Source: Tubulanus polymorphus (Eukaryota; Nemertea; Palaeonemertea; Tubulaniformes; Tubulanidae). From it: DNA of 64,000 nt. A program made the translations under genes and the position numbers. The DNA lies in contig NC_134033.1 of the NCBI RefSeq assembly GCF_964204645.1, positions 14,386,155 through 14,450,154 of the forward strand. Direction: 5' to 3'. Below are positions 47,408-58,183 of this stretch, one piece after another (the stretch's first letter is position 1; every line of letters begins with the position of its first letter). The notes below the pieces were generated by a model. That model was not told the origin of the DNA and did not search any database. It saw only the letters and a list, made by a program, of their open reading frames with translations.

Positions 47408-48589
47408 ATGCATAATTTGACGTTAACCAGTCGAGATTGGAAGCAGTTTGTGCGAGATGTGGACGCCCATTTTTATGGTCTGATCTGGCCGACCAGCAAA
47501 AGATCGTTGCGTGTATTCCAACTGATCATACAACCGATCGGTCTGGTCTTCAATGTCTTTACGGTGATCATTCTGATAAGGTTGAGGAAAGCTCGCAGCG
47601 TCCGTTCAACATTCGTCTATCTGATGACTTTAGCTGTTACTGATATACTTATTGTTTTTCGACAGATCGTTGTTTATCCTCGCGCATTTGTTGCTTGGAT
47701 TCTGGAAGACTTGGCACTCTATCCAAATTGTCATAATATAATCATCTACCGTCGTTCACTTATTATTACTGGGGATTGTCCCGCTGTTCTCTACTATTAC
47801 CACTACGTGTTTAACTATATTTTCTTACAGCTTTCACCCGTTTTCAAATTTGTCGATATCATCGTTAAATACACGGTCATCGCAATGAGTAACTGGACAG
47901 TCGTGGTAATAACGCTGGAACGTCTCGTTTCCGTTAGAGCGCCGTTCTTTCACATGAAACACTACACGAACCGCAGGCGACTTCAATCGGTTCTTTTCGT
48001 TGTACTGTTCAGTTTCGCTATCTACATTCAGCACAACGTTTTAGAGAATGACGGGCGGTTTTCGGAATACTTCGACGTACACACGAATCGGACGATACCG
48101 TACTACGGCTATTTTCCTCTAGTCAGCCACGATATTTACGACTTTTTCTCATTGTCCGTCGCAACAATCTTTCTGAGCGACATCGTTCCGGTTTTGTTGG
48201 TGACTGTCTTATGCATCGGGACGATTCGAACGATCAGCAAGAGACGTCGAATGTCAGAAATTCCTTCATTCAAGCCACGTACAAACAGGTCGGCGAGTAA
48301 AACGTTATTGTACGTTATCGTAACGTTCCTCGTCATTATCGGACCCTTAGCGATCTTCGATGCGATGAGGTACACCGGTCTGGCGATAGACCGCCATCTT
48401 TTCTCCGATAATTCATCATGGACCCGGTTTCGAGCGTATATCTACATTTATCTGCATATCTACCCGAACAATATATTCATATTGCTTTTCTGTTTGTGGA
48501 GGGACAGCATTTACTGTACGAACTTCTTCATTTACGCTCACACCATACCCACCTTCTGGTCAACTTTCAAACAAATGTTTGAAACATAA
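47408..48589 (+). CDS. Rhodopsin-like GPCR, family 2 copy A
   Basis: Single exon, 393 residues from the first ATG at 47408; the in-frame sequence upstream of it has no ATG. The N-terminus carries N-L-T. TM1 is about 35-60; TM2 has L-A-V-T-D. A long first extracellular loop (about 50 residues) holds two cysteines (P-N-C-H and G-D-C-P) and a Tyr-rich Y-Y-Y-H-Y-V-F-N-Y segment. TM3 ends L-E-R-L in place of D-R-Y, TM6 has I-I-G-P-L-A, and TM7 has T-N-F-F-I-Y in place of N-P-x-x-Y. Intracellular loop 3 is longer and more basic than in copies B and C. It is the most diverged of the seven in the loops. Ligand unknown. Confidence 0.88.
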   Translation: MHNLTLTSRDWKQFVRDVDAHFYGLIWPTSKRSLRVFQLIIQPIGLVFNVFTVIILIRLRKARSVRSTFVYLMTLAVTDILIVFRQIVVYPRAFVAWILEDLALYPNCHNIIIYRRSLIITGDCPAVLYYYHYVFNYIFLQLSPVFKFVDIIVKYTVIAMSNWTVVVITLERLVSVRAPFFHMKHYTNRRRLQSVLFVVLFSFAIYIQHNVLENDGRFSEYFDVHTNRTIPYYGYFPLVSHDIYDFFSLSVATIFLSDIVPVLLVTVLCIGTIRTISKRRRMSEIPSFKPRTNRSASKTLLYVIVTFLVIIGPLAIFDAMRYTGLAIDRHLFSDNSSWTRFRAYIYIYLHIYPNNIFILLFCLWRDSIYCTNFFIYAHTIPTFWSTFKQMFET

Positions 48590-49227
48590 GTTCTGAATAA
48601 GCGATTCCTTCTAAATCTACTGAACTGTCTTTTAGGTTCTTCCTTGTTAATCTCGAAAATCAAGTGTATTTCCTGCTCTTCATTAGACTCAAGTTTTCCC
48701 GATAATGTATTCTTACCTCACATGCTATTATATTGCCTGCTTGCCATAGCTGCTAAGATAGCGGCTAAAAACTTAAATATTGAAAAATCAAAATTAAGCA
48801 TTATTGGGGGTGGTCTACTGCTGAAAAACTCAAGCTTAATGACGAGCAAAATGCCAGAAGCCACACTGCGATGACTGCAGATGCAAACGTTCATTTTGTT
48901 GTTTTTTTTAAATGAAGAAATAAATATATATATATATGTGTATTCAGAGAAAGCCATTCATCCACTCGAATTTTATTTAGAGCACGTTATAATGTATGAC
49001 GTCAAACCGGAAATCAATTGGATGCATTTTTAGAATGCCGAAATACTTTTTCTAGCGTACGCCTTTAATGCTATTACAGTATGGATTTTCTTGTATGAAC
49101 TTCCGTAATAAAACTGGACTAAAAAATCACAGTATTGACAAATATGATATCATCGATAAAAAAAAAGATAATCTTCCATCCGATGCAGTGAGAGAGCGGC
49201 GAATTGGGCGTTGCCATTCAGTAGACG
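48590..49227. other. Spacer and duplicated upstream region of copy B
   Basis: From about 48955 the sequence is a near copy of 50850-51122, including cgttataatgtatgacgtca and the run up to the ATG. So the tandem unit starts about 270 bp upstream of the gene. A piece near 48836-48870 (aatgacgagcaaaatgccag) resembles 53312-53335. Confidence 0.7.
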
Positions 49228-50385
49228 ATGAAGGATAATTCAACTGTAGATTGGCAGCAGTTCGCTTGGGACGTGGACGCTTATCTCAACGGTCTTCTGT
49301 GGCCGATCAGTAAAGCAGCCCTTCGTCTCTGGAACCTGATTTTGAAACCGATCGTCGGTTCCACCTTCAACATCTTTACAATTATTATACTGGTTAAGTT
49401 GAGGAAGACTCGTAGCGTCCGTTCTACATTCGTCTATCTGATGACTTTAGCTGTCACTGATATATTTGTTGTATTTCGACAGATCGTTGTATATCCTCGT
49501 TCGTTAGTCGCTTGGATTCTAGAAGATCTGGCACTCTATCCGAATTGTCATGATATCGTCATCTACCGTCGTTCACTGATTCTAACAGGTGATTGTCCCG
49601 CTGTTCTCTACTATTACCACTACGTGTTTAACTACATTCTATTGCAGCGTTTCCCGGTATTTAAGTTTTTTGATACCATTTTTAGATCCACAATAGTCAC
49701 TGTAAGCCACTACACGGTGGTTGTAATTGCAATGGAACGATTCGTTTCCCTCCGGGCGCCGTTCATTCACATGAAATATTTCACGAATCGTAAACGAACG
49801 CAATTCGTCGCCGCCGTGGTAGTGTTAAGTTTCTTGATTCAAACGCAAAAAAATATCTTGGTAAACAATCAAGAGTTCGTTGAATACCAGGTTAGCGCCA
49901 ATCATACAGTTCCGTATTGGGAATTTAATCCACTCGTAAGCGGTTATAGTTACGATAAATCTGCCGTTACGATAGCCACGATTATTCTGTTCGAAATTGT
50001 CCCAGTTTTATCAATTACTGTCCTATCATTGGGAACGATTAGATTTATTAGCGGCGCTCAAGTCGCATCAAGCCAACGCCCGAACAAGAAAACCAACAAA
50101 ACGTTGATATACGTTGTACTGACTTTTTTAGTTATTGTTGGACCAGTTGCAATGCTAGATATAATCAGATATACCGGGGTATCCTTATCTTTTAACTGGA
50201 ATAACTCTCAGTGGACCAAATATCGAGCCTACGTTTACATTTATTTCTTTATATACTCCAATCATATATACATATTGCTGTATTGCGCGTGGAGAGAAAG
50301 TATACACTGTATCAATTTCTTTATATACGCGCACACGATACCCGCGTTCTGGCCGACTTTCAAATCGACAATTTTGAAAGTATAG
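49228..50385 (+). CDS. Rhodopsin-like GPCR, family 2 copy B
   Basis: Single exon, 385 residues, with N-S-T near the N-terminus and N-H-T in extracellular loop 2. TM2 L-A-V-T-D, M-E-R-F after TM3, I-V-G-P-V-A in TM6 and I-N-F-F-I-Y in TM7 are present. It is very close to copy C, which starts 1,895 bp downstream, with differences scattered over the TM3 and loop-2 regions. Both flanks are duplicated with it. Loop 1 reads H-D-I-V-I-Y-R-R, where copy C has H-D-V-V-I-W-R-R. Confidence 0.9.
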   Translation: MKDNSTVDWQQFAWDVDAYLNGLLWPISKAALRLWNLILKPIVGSTFNIFTIIILVKLRKTRSVRSTFVYLMTLAVTDIFVVFRQIVVYPRSLVAWILEDLALYPNCHDIVIYRRSLILTGDCPAVLYYYHYVFNYILLQRFPVFKFFDTIFRSTIVTVSHYTVVVIAMERFVSLRAPFIHMKYFTNRKRTQFVAAVVVLSFLIQTQKNILVNNQEFVEYQVSANHTVPYWEFNPLVSGYSYDKSAVTIATIILFEIVPVLSITVLSLGTIRFISGAQVASSQRPNKKTNKTLIYVVLTFLVIVGPVAMLDIIRYTGVSLSFNWNNSQWTKYRAYVYIYFFIYSNHIYILLYCAWRESIHCINFFIYAHTIPAFWPTFKSTILKV

Positions 50386-51122
50386 ATAATAAATAATAAT
50401 CTATTTAAATAATAAACTATAACGGATAACGCGATTCCCATATCTTACATTAGTCATGTTGTTTTTGTAATGATATTCGCAGCATTAAGTGGTTGAAACT
50501 GCTTGGTTTTGACTTATTAACTTTGAGAGAAGTAGTTATCGGAACACTTTGAAATTTCTCTCTGTTCCCTGCTAAATTTAGGTAAAATATATTTCAATAC
50601 AGATATAATTCATATAGGTACCTATACGCTAATCCGACGGGATCTTGCTGTTTGCATTTCAAATCAATCAGCGAAGCATTTTTAAAACTCAATTTAAAAA
50701 ATACATTTGTTGATTTCATATAGGTTATGTAAAAAAGTATTCCAAGCAAAAATATGTTGACGTCACAACGAACCACTAAACTGATACTTAAACTCTTACT
50801 ATAATAATAACAGTTTAATAACAATTATACAAAATACTTATATGAAAATTCATTCATTCACTCGAATTTTATTTAGAGCACGTTATAATGTATGACGTCA
50901 AACCGGAAATCAATTGGATGCATTTTTAGAATGCCGAAATCCTTTTTCTAGCGTACGCCTTTAATGCTATTACCGTATGGATTTTCTTGTATGAACATCC
51001 TGAATAAAACTGGACTAAAAAATCACAGTATTGACATATATGATATCATCGATAAAAAAAAGATAATCTTCCATCCGATGCAGTGAGAGAGCGGCGAATT
51101 GGGCGTTGCCATTCAGTAGACG
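50386..51122. other. Spacer between GPCR copies B and C
   Basis: Divided into the 3' flank of copy B (to about 50840, similar to 52285-52700) and the 5' flank of copy C (from about 50850, similar to 48955-49227). No other feature. Confidence 0.7.
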
Positions 51123-52280
51123 ATGAAGGATAATTCAACTGTAGATTGGCAGCAGTTCGCTTTGGACGTGGACGCTTATCTCAACGGTCTTCTGTGGCCG
51201 ATCAGTAAAGCAGCCCTTCGTCTCTGGAACCTGATTTTGCAACCGATCGTCGGTTTCACCTTCAACATGTTTACAGTTATTATACTGGTTAAGTTGAGGA
51301 CGACTCGTAGCGTCCGTTCTACATTCGTCTATCTGATGACTTTAGCTGTCACTGATATATTTGTCGTATTTCGACAGATCGTTGTTTATCCTCGTGTACT
51401 TGTCTCTTGGATTCTGGAAGACTTGGCACTCTATCCGAATTGTCATGATGTCGTAATCTGGAGACGCTCGCTGATTCTAACAGGAGATTGTCCCGCTGTT
51501 CTCTACTATTACCACTACGTGTTTAACTACATTCTATTGCAGCGTTTCCCGGTATTTAAGTTTTTTGATATCATTTTCGAAACCACAATAGTCGCTATAG
51601 GCCACTACACGGTGTTGGTTATTGCAATGGAACGATTCGTTTCCGTGCGAGCGCCGTTCATTCACTTGAAATATTTCACGAATCGAAAACGAACGCAATT
51701 CGTCGCCGTGGTTGTAGTGATAAGTTTCCTGATTCACACGCAAAGAAATATCTTGGTAAACAATCAAGAGTTCGTTGAATACCAGGTAAGCGCCAATCAT
51801 ACAGTTCCGTATTGGGAATTTAATCCACTCATCGACAGCAACGATTACGATAAATCTGCCGTTACGGCAGCCACGATTATTCTGTTCGAAATTGTTCCAG
51901 TTTTATCAATTACTGCCCTATCATTGGGAACGATTAGATCTATCAGCGGCGCTCAAGTCGCATCAAGCCAACGCCCGAACAAGAAAACGAATAAAACATT
52001 GGTATACGTTGTACTGACTTTTTTAGTTATTGTTGGACCAGTTGCAATGCTAAATATTATCAGATACACCGGGGTATCCTTATCGTTTAACTGGAATAAC
52101 TCTCAGTGGACCAAATATCAAGCCTATATTTATATCTATGTCTTTATATACCCCAATCATATATACATATTGATGTTTTGTGTGTGGAGAGAAAGTATTC
52201 ACTGTATCAATTTCTTTATATACGCGCACACGATACCCGCGTTCTGGCCGACTTTCAAATCGACAATTTTGAAAGTGTAG
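51123..52280 (+). CDS. Rhodopsin-like GPCR, family 2 copy C
   Basis: Single exon, 385 residues, a recent tandem duplicate of copy B with intact seven-helix structure: M-E-R-F after TM3, G-P-V-A in TM6, I-N-F-F-I-Y in TM7, N-S-T and N-H-T glycosylation sites. Its loop-1 stretch (Y-P-N-C-H-D-V-V-I-W-R-R-S-L-I-L-T-G) is identical to that of copy D rather than to copy B, suggesting exchange between array members. The third intracellular loop is short (contains V-A-S-S-Q-R-P-N-K-K). Confidence 0.9.
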   Translation: MKDNSTVDWQQFALDVDAYLNGLLWPISKAALRLWNLILQPIVGFTFNMFTVIILVKLRTTRSVRSTFVYLMTLAVTDIFVVFRQIVVYPRVLVSWILEDLALYPNCHDVVIWRRSLILTGDCPAVLYYYHYVFNYILLQRFPVFKFFDIIFETTIVAIGHYTVLVIAMERFVSVRAPFIHLKYFTNRKRTQFVAVVVVISFLIHTQRNILVNNQEFVEYQVSANHTVPYWEFNPLIDSNDYDKSAVTAATIILFEIVPVLSITALSLGTIRSISGAQVASSQRPNKKTNKTLVYVVLTFLVIVGPVAMLNIIRYTGVSLSFNWNNSQWTKYQAYIYIYVFIYPNHIYILMFCVWRESIHCINFFIYAHTIPAFWPTFKSTILKV

Positions 52281-52705
52281 CCGATTACGTTAAGCGCCAA
52301 ACCCGCATAAGTCACGTAGTTTTTGTATTGATATTCGCTGGATAATGACAAATTTTGAGCAGCATCAAGTGGTTGAAGCTGCTTGGTTTTCACTTGTAAA
52401 CTTTGTTAGAAGTAGTAATCAGAATGCTTTTAAATTCCCTTCTGTTCCTAGATAAATTAAGGCAAATATTTCAATAAAGGTATAATGCATATACGTACCA
52501 TATGCTAAGCTGGTAGGATTTTGCTGTTTGCATTACAAATCGACCAGCTAAGTATTTTTAAGACTCAATTGAAAATATATTTGTAGATTTCATTACATAG
52601 ATTATGTAAAAAAGTAGCCAAGGCAAAAGTTCGTTGACGTTAACGAAGCCCTTAGCTGATAAACTGTTTTTATCAGTGAAAGTATATGCATTGCCATTTC
52701 CTGCT

Positions 52706-53575
52706 TCATTGGTCATAATTATCGTGCATAACCTGACGATAAACTAGCCGAGATTTGAAATCTGCGGAAATGGTGGCTAGGAACCGATAAACTGTTGTAC
52801 ACATACATCTTCGGTGTTTTTCTAAAGCATTGGACCAATTCATAAAAGTCTAATCGTTATGAATCGGGGATTCGATATTTAGTATCTCAGTGTTAAGTAT
52901 TAAGTATCTTATTGTGTTAAAAAGTTATCTTAACTTCACAAAATATACGATGACATTAACACAGAACAGAGCAAGAAGAGCAAACCATATGACTTGTGTT
53001 CATATATTGTGGACTGACCTAGGGGCAAATCTAGCCAAGGTTTATGAGTACTGCTTAGCTATATGGAAGGGCACTCTATGTCATAGAAAACATTAAATCT
53101 TAGAGCTCTGAGATGCAATCTGAGTCAATTTGGGGCATCAAATCCTGCATACACAAAATATGACATGTTAGATTATTATTTCGATTATTCAAATTGGCCA
53201 TTTTATACTATTTCAATCAGAACTTGAAAAAATAGAAGGGCACTCTTCTACCATCGCGAGTACCGCTCAAGCGGTAGTAGCCTGGATCCGCCCCTGTGAT
53301 CCCACGCTCAATGACGAGCAATTGCCAAAAGCCGCTGCAATTAGAGAAATGCATTCTCGTTGCAGACATGTACTTGTCTATCACTGGGACATAGCACTAA
53401 AGACATTGGACCAAGTATCGAGTCTATCAACGTTAACATTTATATCTACCCCATTCATAAACATTGCTGTTCTGTGTGTGGGGAAATAGCATACATTGTA
53501 TAGCACAAGTTCTTTATATATACGCGTTCTGGACGACTTTCAAATCGATAATTTCGAAAGTTAAACTGATCACGA
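52706..53575 (+). pseudogene. Wrecked family-2 GPCR copy
   Basis: About 52706-52765 resembles the start of copy A (cgtgcataacctgacgat, then ccgagatttg). About 53411-53565 matches the last 50 codons of copies B and C (atttatatctacc, then cgcgttctgg, gactttcaaatcg, ataatttcgaaag). The central part is missing, replaced by unrelated sequence. The 3' flank of the B/C unit recurs at about 53770-53905 (gcggcatcaagtggt, tagaagtaataatcagaaca). A third unit of the tandem therefore existed and decayed. Confidence 0.7.
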
Positions 53576-55525
53576 GAAACTGCAAACTCTTTACATCAAT
53601 GCAAAATCGAGAAAGTGTATATTTTCATTCACGCACTTGAGCAACGATCTCTTCGATTTACGTAGGGCAGTCAGTCGTGATCTTCAGAACGAGAATCGCA
53701 TATTTAGAGGTTTACTGGCTGTTATTGATAACTCTTCTTCGATCCCCTGTCAGCTTATCCCCTGTCAGCTGGTTGTTTGAATTGATAACCGCTGGACAAT
53801 GAAAATGAGCGAGCGGCATCAAGTGGTAATAAGCTGCTTGTTGGTTTTCACGTATAAACATTGCTTTGTTAGAAGTAATAATCAGAACACTTTGGAATAC
53901 TATTTCTTTTTATTTGCAGGTGAACTTAGGGGCAAAACTAACAAATATTACAACTAAAATATTGAATTTATGCCGTCTGCAAATGCACCAAACGACTATG
54001 CCTATATCATTGCGTACATCGTGCGTATTAACTTTCACATCGTGTATTTCATTCGATCCGAATATGACGACGCTTTTACGATAAACTTAATGCTTATAGC
54101 ATGCTACGCCATCCTCGCCTGTCAACGGTCCAGTCTCGCAATCCGAACTCGCTTCCACCAGCGCCCACTGGCCTCACGACGCGTGATTTCACTAAAATGG
54201 CGCATTAGCGTATGACGTCATCACCTTGCGAAATACTTCCTTTGTCGTTGAAACGTTCGCTGATTAGTCCATTTTACGGGAAATCCAACAGAAGCCTAAT
54301 GTCGTTTGTTACAAGCGCTGTGATTGGTACGACCGGATTCTGGTCGGCTAGTAACGACTCCAACGACTCGCGAGGTTAAGGGGGTTCGGGGAATGGCGTC
54401 TAGTTAGTTCGAATCTCATGACGGGTGAAGATATCCTACCCTAGCCTATCGGATATCACCAGTCCTAGTCGATACACATTAAGCGTAGTCGACTGCGCAT
54501 ACTCCATTCCAATTTATAACTTACATTCAATTGTGTTTCCCTCCATGTATCATGAATTAATGCAATTCGAACCATCCATGTATGTAACTTCATACTTTAC
54601 AAGAGATGGCGCATTTTTTCCCATCGATTGCCGTCATCATCATAGAACATTTATCGTAATGACGGAAGTTGAAGTTGAAGCTTCTTGGACAATTCAGTCA
54701 CCTTGCGGTGACTTCTCAAAATTTCCCAATGAAATATATTTAAACATGGGGTTCGACCAGCAGTCATCACTGGCCATTCTCCAGCACGCCATCGGTTACA
54801 AAAATCTACGTTTAAGTTCAAATTCAACATGCTGGAGTATCTTAGAACAGGTCTTGAAATTTCGTTCTGCGCGCGCCCGATAAGGTCTTCCAAGTTGGCT
54901 GAAATGTTTTTGAGGAATTTTCAGATCCCTTCAAGACATCGCTGCCCAGTTGACATTTGTCTGTCCAATGAGAAAACATCGATATAAAACGACCATCCAA
55001 ATCGGTCGTGCACGAAACAATGTTGACAAACCTTTCCTTATTTTAAACTCTTATGATGATGCATAGCAATTAAAATGCACTCATTACTTTAGAATCAAAA
55101 CCAAATTTATTTTGAAAAGCTTTTTTCTGAACCAACGAATAGGTAGTCATAGACATTGGCACTTATTTGTTAAGGTAGGGCATAAGGCTTTTGAGAGGTA
55201 CGATCATAAATTGATATCTTAATGATATTGAAGCAGAATTCGGTTTGACGACGATGCGTTCATATGTCATGGGATGAAAAAGTGCAAGCAATAATCAATG
55301 TAAAACACTAATAGATTTATTAAATCCTCTGATATCAAATAATCGAAGCGAAACTTTTAAAAAGTTTGGATCTGACGATGCAGTACCTATCGATTTCAGA
55401 TACGATCCACATGAATAGTAGAAATATGATATCCAAAACAAAATACCATCATCCTAAAATCTATAGCACGAGTTTCATAAAGAAAGACTAGAAATCAAAT
55501 AGAGCTTCGTAAGCGGATTTCAGCG
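53576..55525. other. Spacer between the wrecked copy and copy D
   Basis: Includes the decayed 3' flank to about 53905. The stretch near 54370-54430 contains agttcgaatctcatgacggg, which resembles a Pol III B box and may be a SINE fragment. An open frame at 54425-54883 has no ATG start at its listed beginning and no recognisable motif. No gene is called. Confidence 0.4.
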
Positions 55526-56698
55526 ATGACGAAGAACATAACGGTAAATGATGTAGATTGGCAGCAGTTTGTTCTGGACGCGGACGCTTATCTGGATAGG
55601 TTACTCTCACCGACCACTAACAGAGCTCGACTTGTTTCGGAGCTGCTCATACAACCGATCGGTCTAGTCTTCAATATATTTACAGTTATTATACTGGTTA
55701 AGTTGAGGAAGACTCGTAGCGTCCGTTCTACATTCGTCTATCTGATGACTTTAGCTGTCACTGATATATGTGTTGTATTTCGACAAATTGTTGTTTATCC
55801 CCGCGCATTTGTTGCTTGGATTCTGGAAGACTTGGCGCTCTATCCGAATTGTCATGATGTCGTAATCTGGAGACGCTCACTGATTCTAACAGGAGATTGT
55901 CCCGCTGTTCTCTACTATTACCACTACGTGTTTAACTATATTTTCTTACAGCGTTTCCCAGTTTTTAAATTCTTTGATATCGTTTTAAAGTACACCGTCA
56001 TAACGGTCAGTAATTGGACAGTCGTAGTTATAGCGTTAGAGCGTTTCGTTTCTGTACGGGCGCCGTTTTTTCACATGAAATACTTCACGAATAGGAGAAG
56101 AATCAAACTCATAATTGTCGTCGTGGTTCTGGGCTTTCTGATTCAAATCCAACAAAATGTTCTAGATAATCGTTTAGTGTTACTCACATATACAGACATA
56201 AATGAGACATATCTGTATTGGGATTACCGGAGACTCGTTCCACGAGTGGCTTATGACTACGGCGCCCTTGTCACCGTAACTCTATTCTTGTCTGATGTTA
56301 TACCAGTAGTACTGATCACTGGTCTATCTATTGGCACCATCAGCTTCGTACGCCGAATGAATAACACTGACATGACATCATCAACCCGTCAAAACAAAAG
56401 CGCAAATAAGACATTGTTTTATGTTGTTATTACCTTCCTGGTTATCATCGGCCCATTGGCAGTATTAGACATATTGCGATATCTTGGACTTTCTTTTGAG
56501 ACTAAGCTGTATCCAGTCCCGTCACCGTGGACCAGACAGAGGGCATATCTGGCTATCTATCTGAAGTACGTTCCACACAGAATTTTTCTCTTGCTGTACT
56601 ATATCGACAAGAAGCTAGTCTATTGTGTCAACTTCTTTATATATGTCGGAACGATTCCTGTTTTCTGGCCAACCTTTAAGAAATTGTTTCGAAAATAA
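55526..56698 (+). CDS. Rhodopsin-like GPCR, family 2 copy D
   Basis: Single exon, 390 residues. N-terminal sites N-I-T; extracellular loop 2 has I-N-E-T. TM2 L-A-V-T-D, L-E-R-F-V-S-V after TM3, I-I-G-P-L-A in TM6 and V-N-F-F-I-Y in TM7. Intracellular loop 3 carries M-N-N-T-D-M-T-S-S-T-R-Q. The 5' part up to TM1 resembles copy F and the 3' part from loop 2 resembles copy G. An AATAAA at 57177-57182 lies in the downstream spacer, 480 bp past the stop. Confidence 0.9.
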   Translation: MTKNITVNDVDWQQFVLDADAYLDRLLSPTTNRARLVSELLIQPIGLVFNIFTVIILVKLRKTRSVRSTFVYLMTLAVTDICVVFRQIVVYPRAFVAWILEDLALYPNCHDVVIWRRSLILTGDCPAVLYYYHYVFNYIFLQRFPVFKFFDIVLKYTVITVSNWTVVVIALERFVSVRAPFFHMKYFTNRRRIKLIIVVVVLGFLIQIQQNVLDNRLVLLTYTDINETYLYWDYRRLVPRVAYDYGALVTVTLFLSDVIPVVLITGLSIGTISFVRRMNNTDMTSSTRQNKSANKTLFYVVITFLVIIGPLAVLDILRYLGLSFETKLYPVPSPWTRQRAYLAIYLKYVPHRIFLLLYYIDKKLVYCVNFFIYVGTIPVFWPTFKKLFRK

Positions 56699-58183
56699 CC
56701 ATTTCTACGGGTACATCACTAACTAGATCAGAGAAGAGATTCTGTTCAAATACAGTACCAATTTTTAACGTTACTCAATTTTAACCAAGACGTGAACTTA
56801 CGTAAATAGTGTCTGTGCATTGTGGCTAAAGCTGAATTATGGAGACATTTAGTTCTCTAACGCTAAATCAGGGGCCTGAATTCCTTTTTTCGGCCTCAGA
56901 CACGATGGCATATTAAGCCCCAGAACACTAAATCAAGTAATCGGAATTATTATAGCAAAGCTAAAATTCACTTATAGTTCTTGTATATACTTAATCTATA
57001 TTTCATATTCTTTTAATGTTAGAATGTCTGTATGTAATTATTCTTTGTCTTCTGAAACTATCGTATTAACTATTGTTTGTCTCCTGTCATGTCACTACTC
57101 GTCACCTTTTTTCTTACATTAATTTCCTTGTTTCTACTCGTCTTGTATCCAATGTATATAAAAAGTTTATGTTTAAAATAAAGATCAGTCAGTTTTGGAT
57201 TCCAAACTGAAACGTTCACTCGTCATTTCATCCGGATTTCCGATATCGACTATTCTTCGAGAATATGACTTAGAAATATGTTATAGCACTTAGAAACATG
57301 TTATACGAGTTAAATTTACGTTATTATATTATCCTGTCAGTAACTTAATAATCATCTTTTCGTAGTAAATACATGCATATTGTATACAAAAGGTAACTTC
57401 GTTATATGTATCGGGCAAAAGTAGAGTTAGCATCAACACTTAGAAATATGTTATACAAGTAAAAACTTTATTGTGTGTTTCTATTAAAATAATCTATGAT
57501 TAAGATTCAATAAAATAATTGAAGGAATGTAATAGATCAGGTTATTGTTCGATAAAAAGAGACTATTTTAAAAACCAATTCAGCACAAAAAAAATGCCTG
57601 AGCCCATTTCATAATCAATACGTCCCAGTGCCTAATTAACTAGCCCATATCATACAATTAGTTTCTAATACATTTCCAATTAGATGTAAATGGAATCCAA
57701 AGAAATGATTTTGAGAAAACGTGTATTTGCATATCTGTAGACGATTCGGATAAACAAGGATCAACATAAAGATTGTTTTATGACATTGCTGTAGGCTTTG
57801 TCTGGTTCGTGAAATATGCTGTATGATTGTCACTTTATATGCTGAAGCACTTTCTGTGTTCAGATATAAGTTTTGTTCAATCCTATCATAACGTACGTTA
57901 TTAAAAGCATGAATGGCAACGAAGATATGAAATAAAAAAATGGGAGAGGATTCCACAAAATCATTTCATAATCAATTAATTGCCTAAGGCCTACATTTCT
58001 TTGCATTAGAGAATATTTAGTTTTTACGTAGAATGAATAGATTTCCAATAGCATCCAGAAAACGATGTTATAATTTTATATTTAAAAAAAAATTCACCAA
58101 ATCTGTAGACAGTTATATAGAGCAAAGAAGAACGATAACAATCGATAGTTGCAACGTCATTAGAAGTTGATGGTCTGGTAGCA
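56699..58183. other. Spacer between GPCR copies D and E
   Basis: From about 57460 to 58090 it is a close duplicate of 59563-60190, and its end also of 61940-62270. A 106-residue minus-strand frame (57956-57636) is preserved in the copy at 60056-59736, but I read it as non-coding. The tagaaatatgttata motif repeats at 57270-57460. Confidence 0.6.

Noticed and set aside
54425-54883. 152-residue plus-strand frame
   Set aside because: It begins at GTG rather than ATG, has no recognisable motif, and overlaps an opposing frame of equal quality.
57636-57956. 106-residue minus-strand frame preserved at 59736-60056
   Set aside because: It lies in a duplicated intergenic spacer of about 600 bp whose whole length is conserved; no signal peptide, domain or splice logic, and the third spacer copy lacks it.
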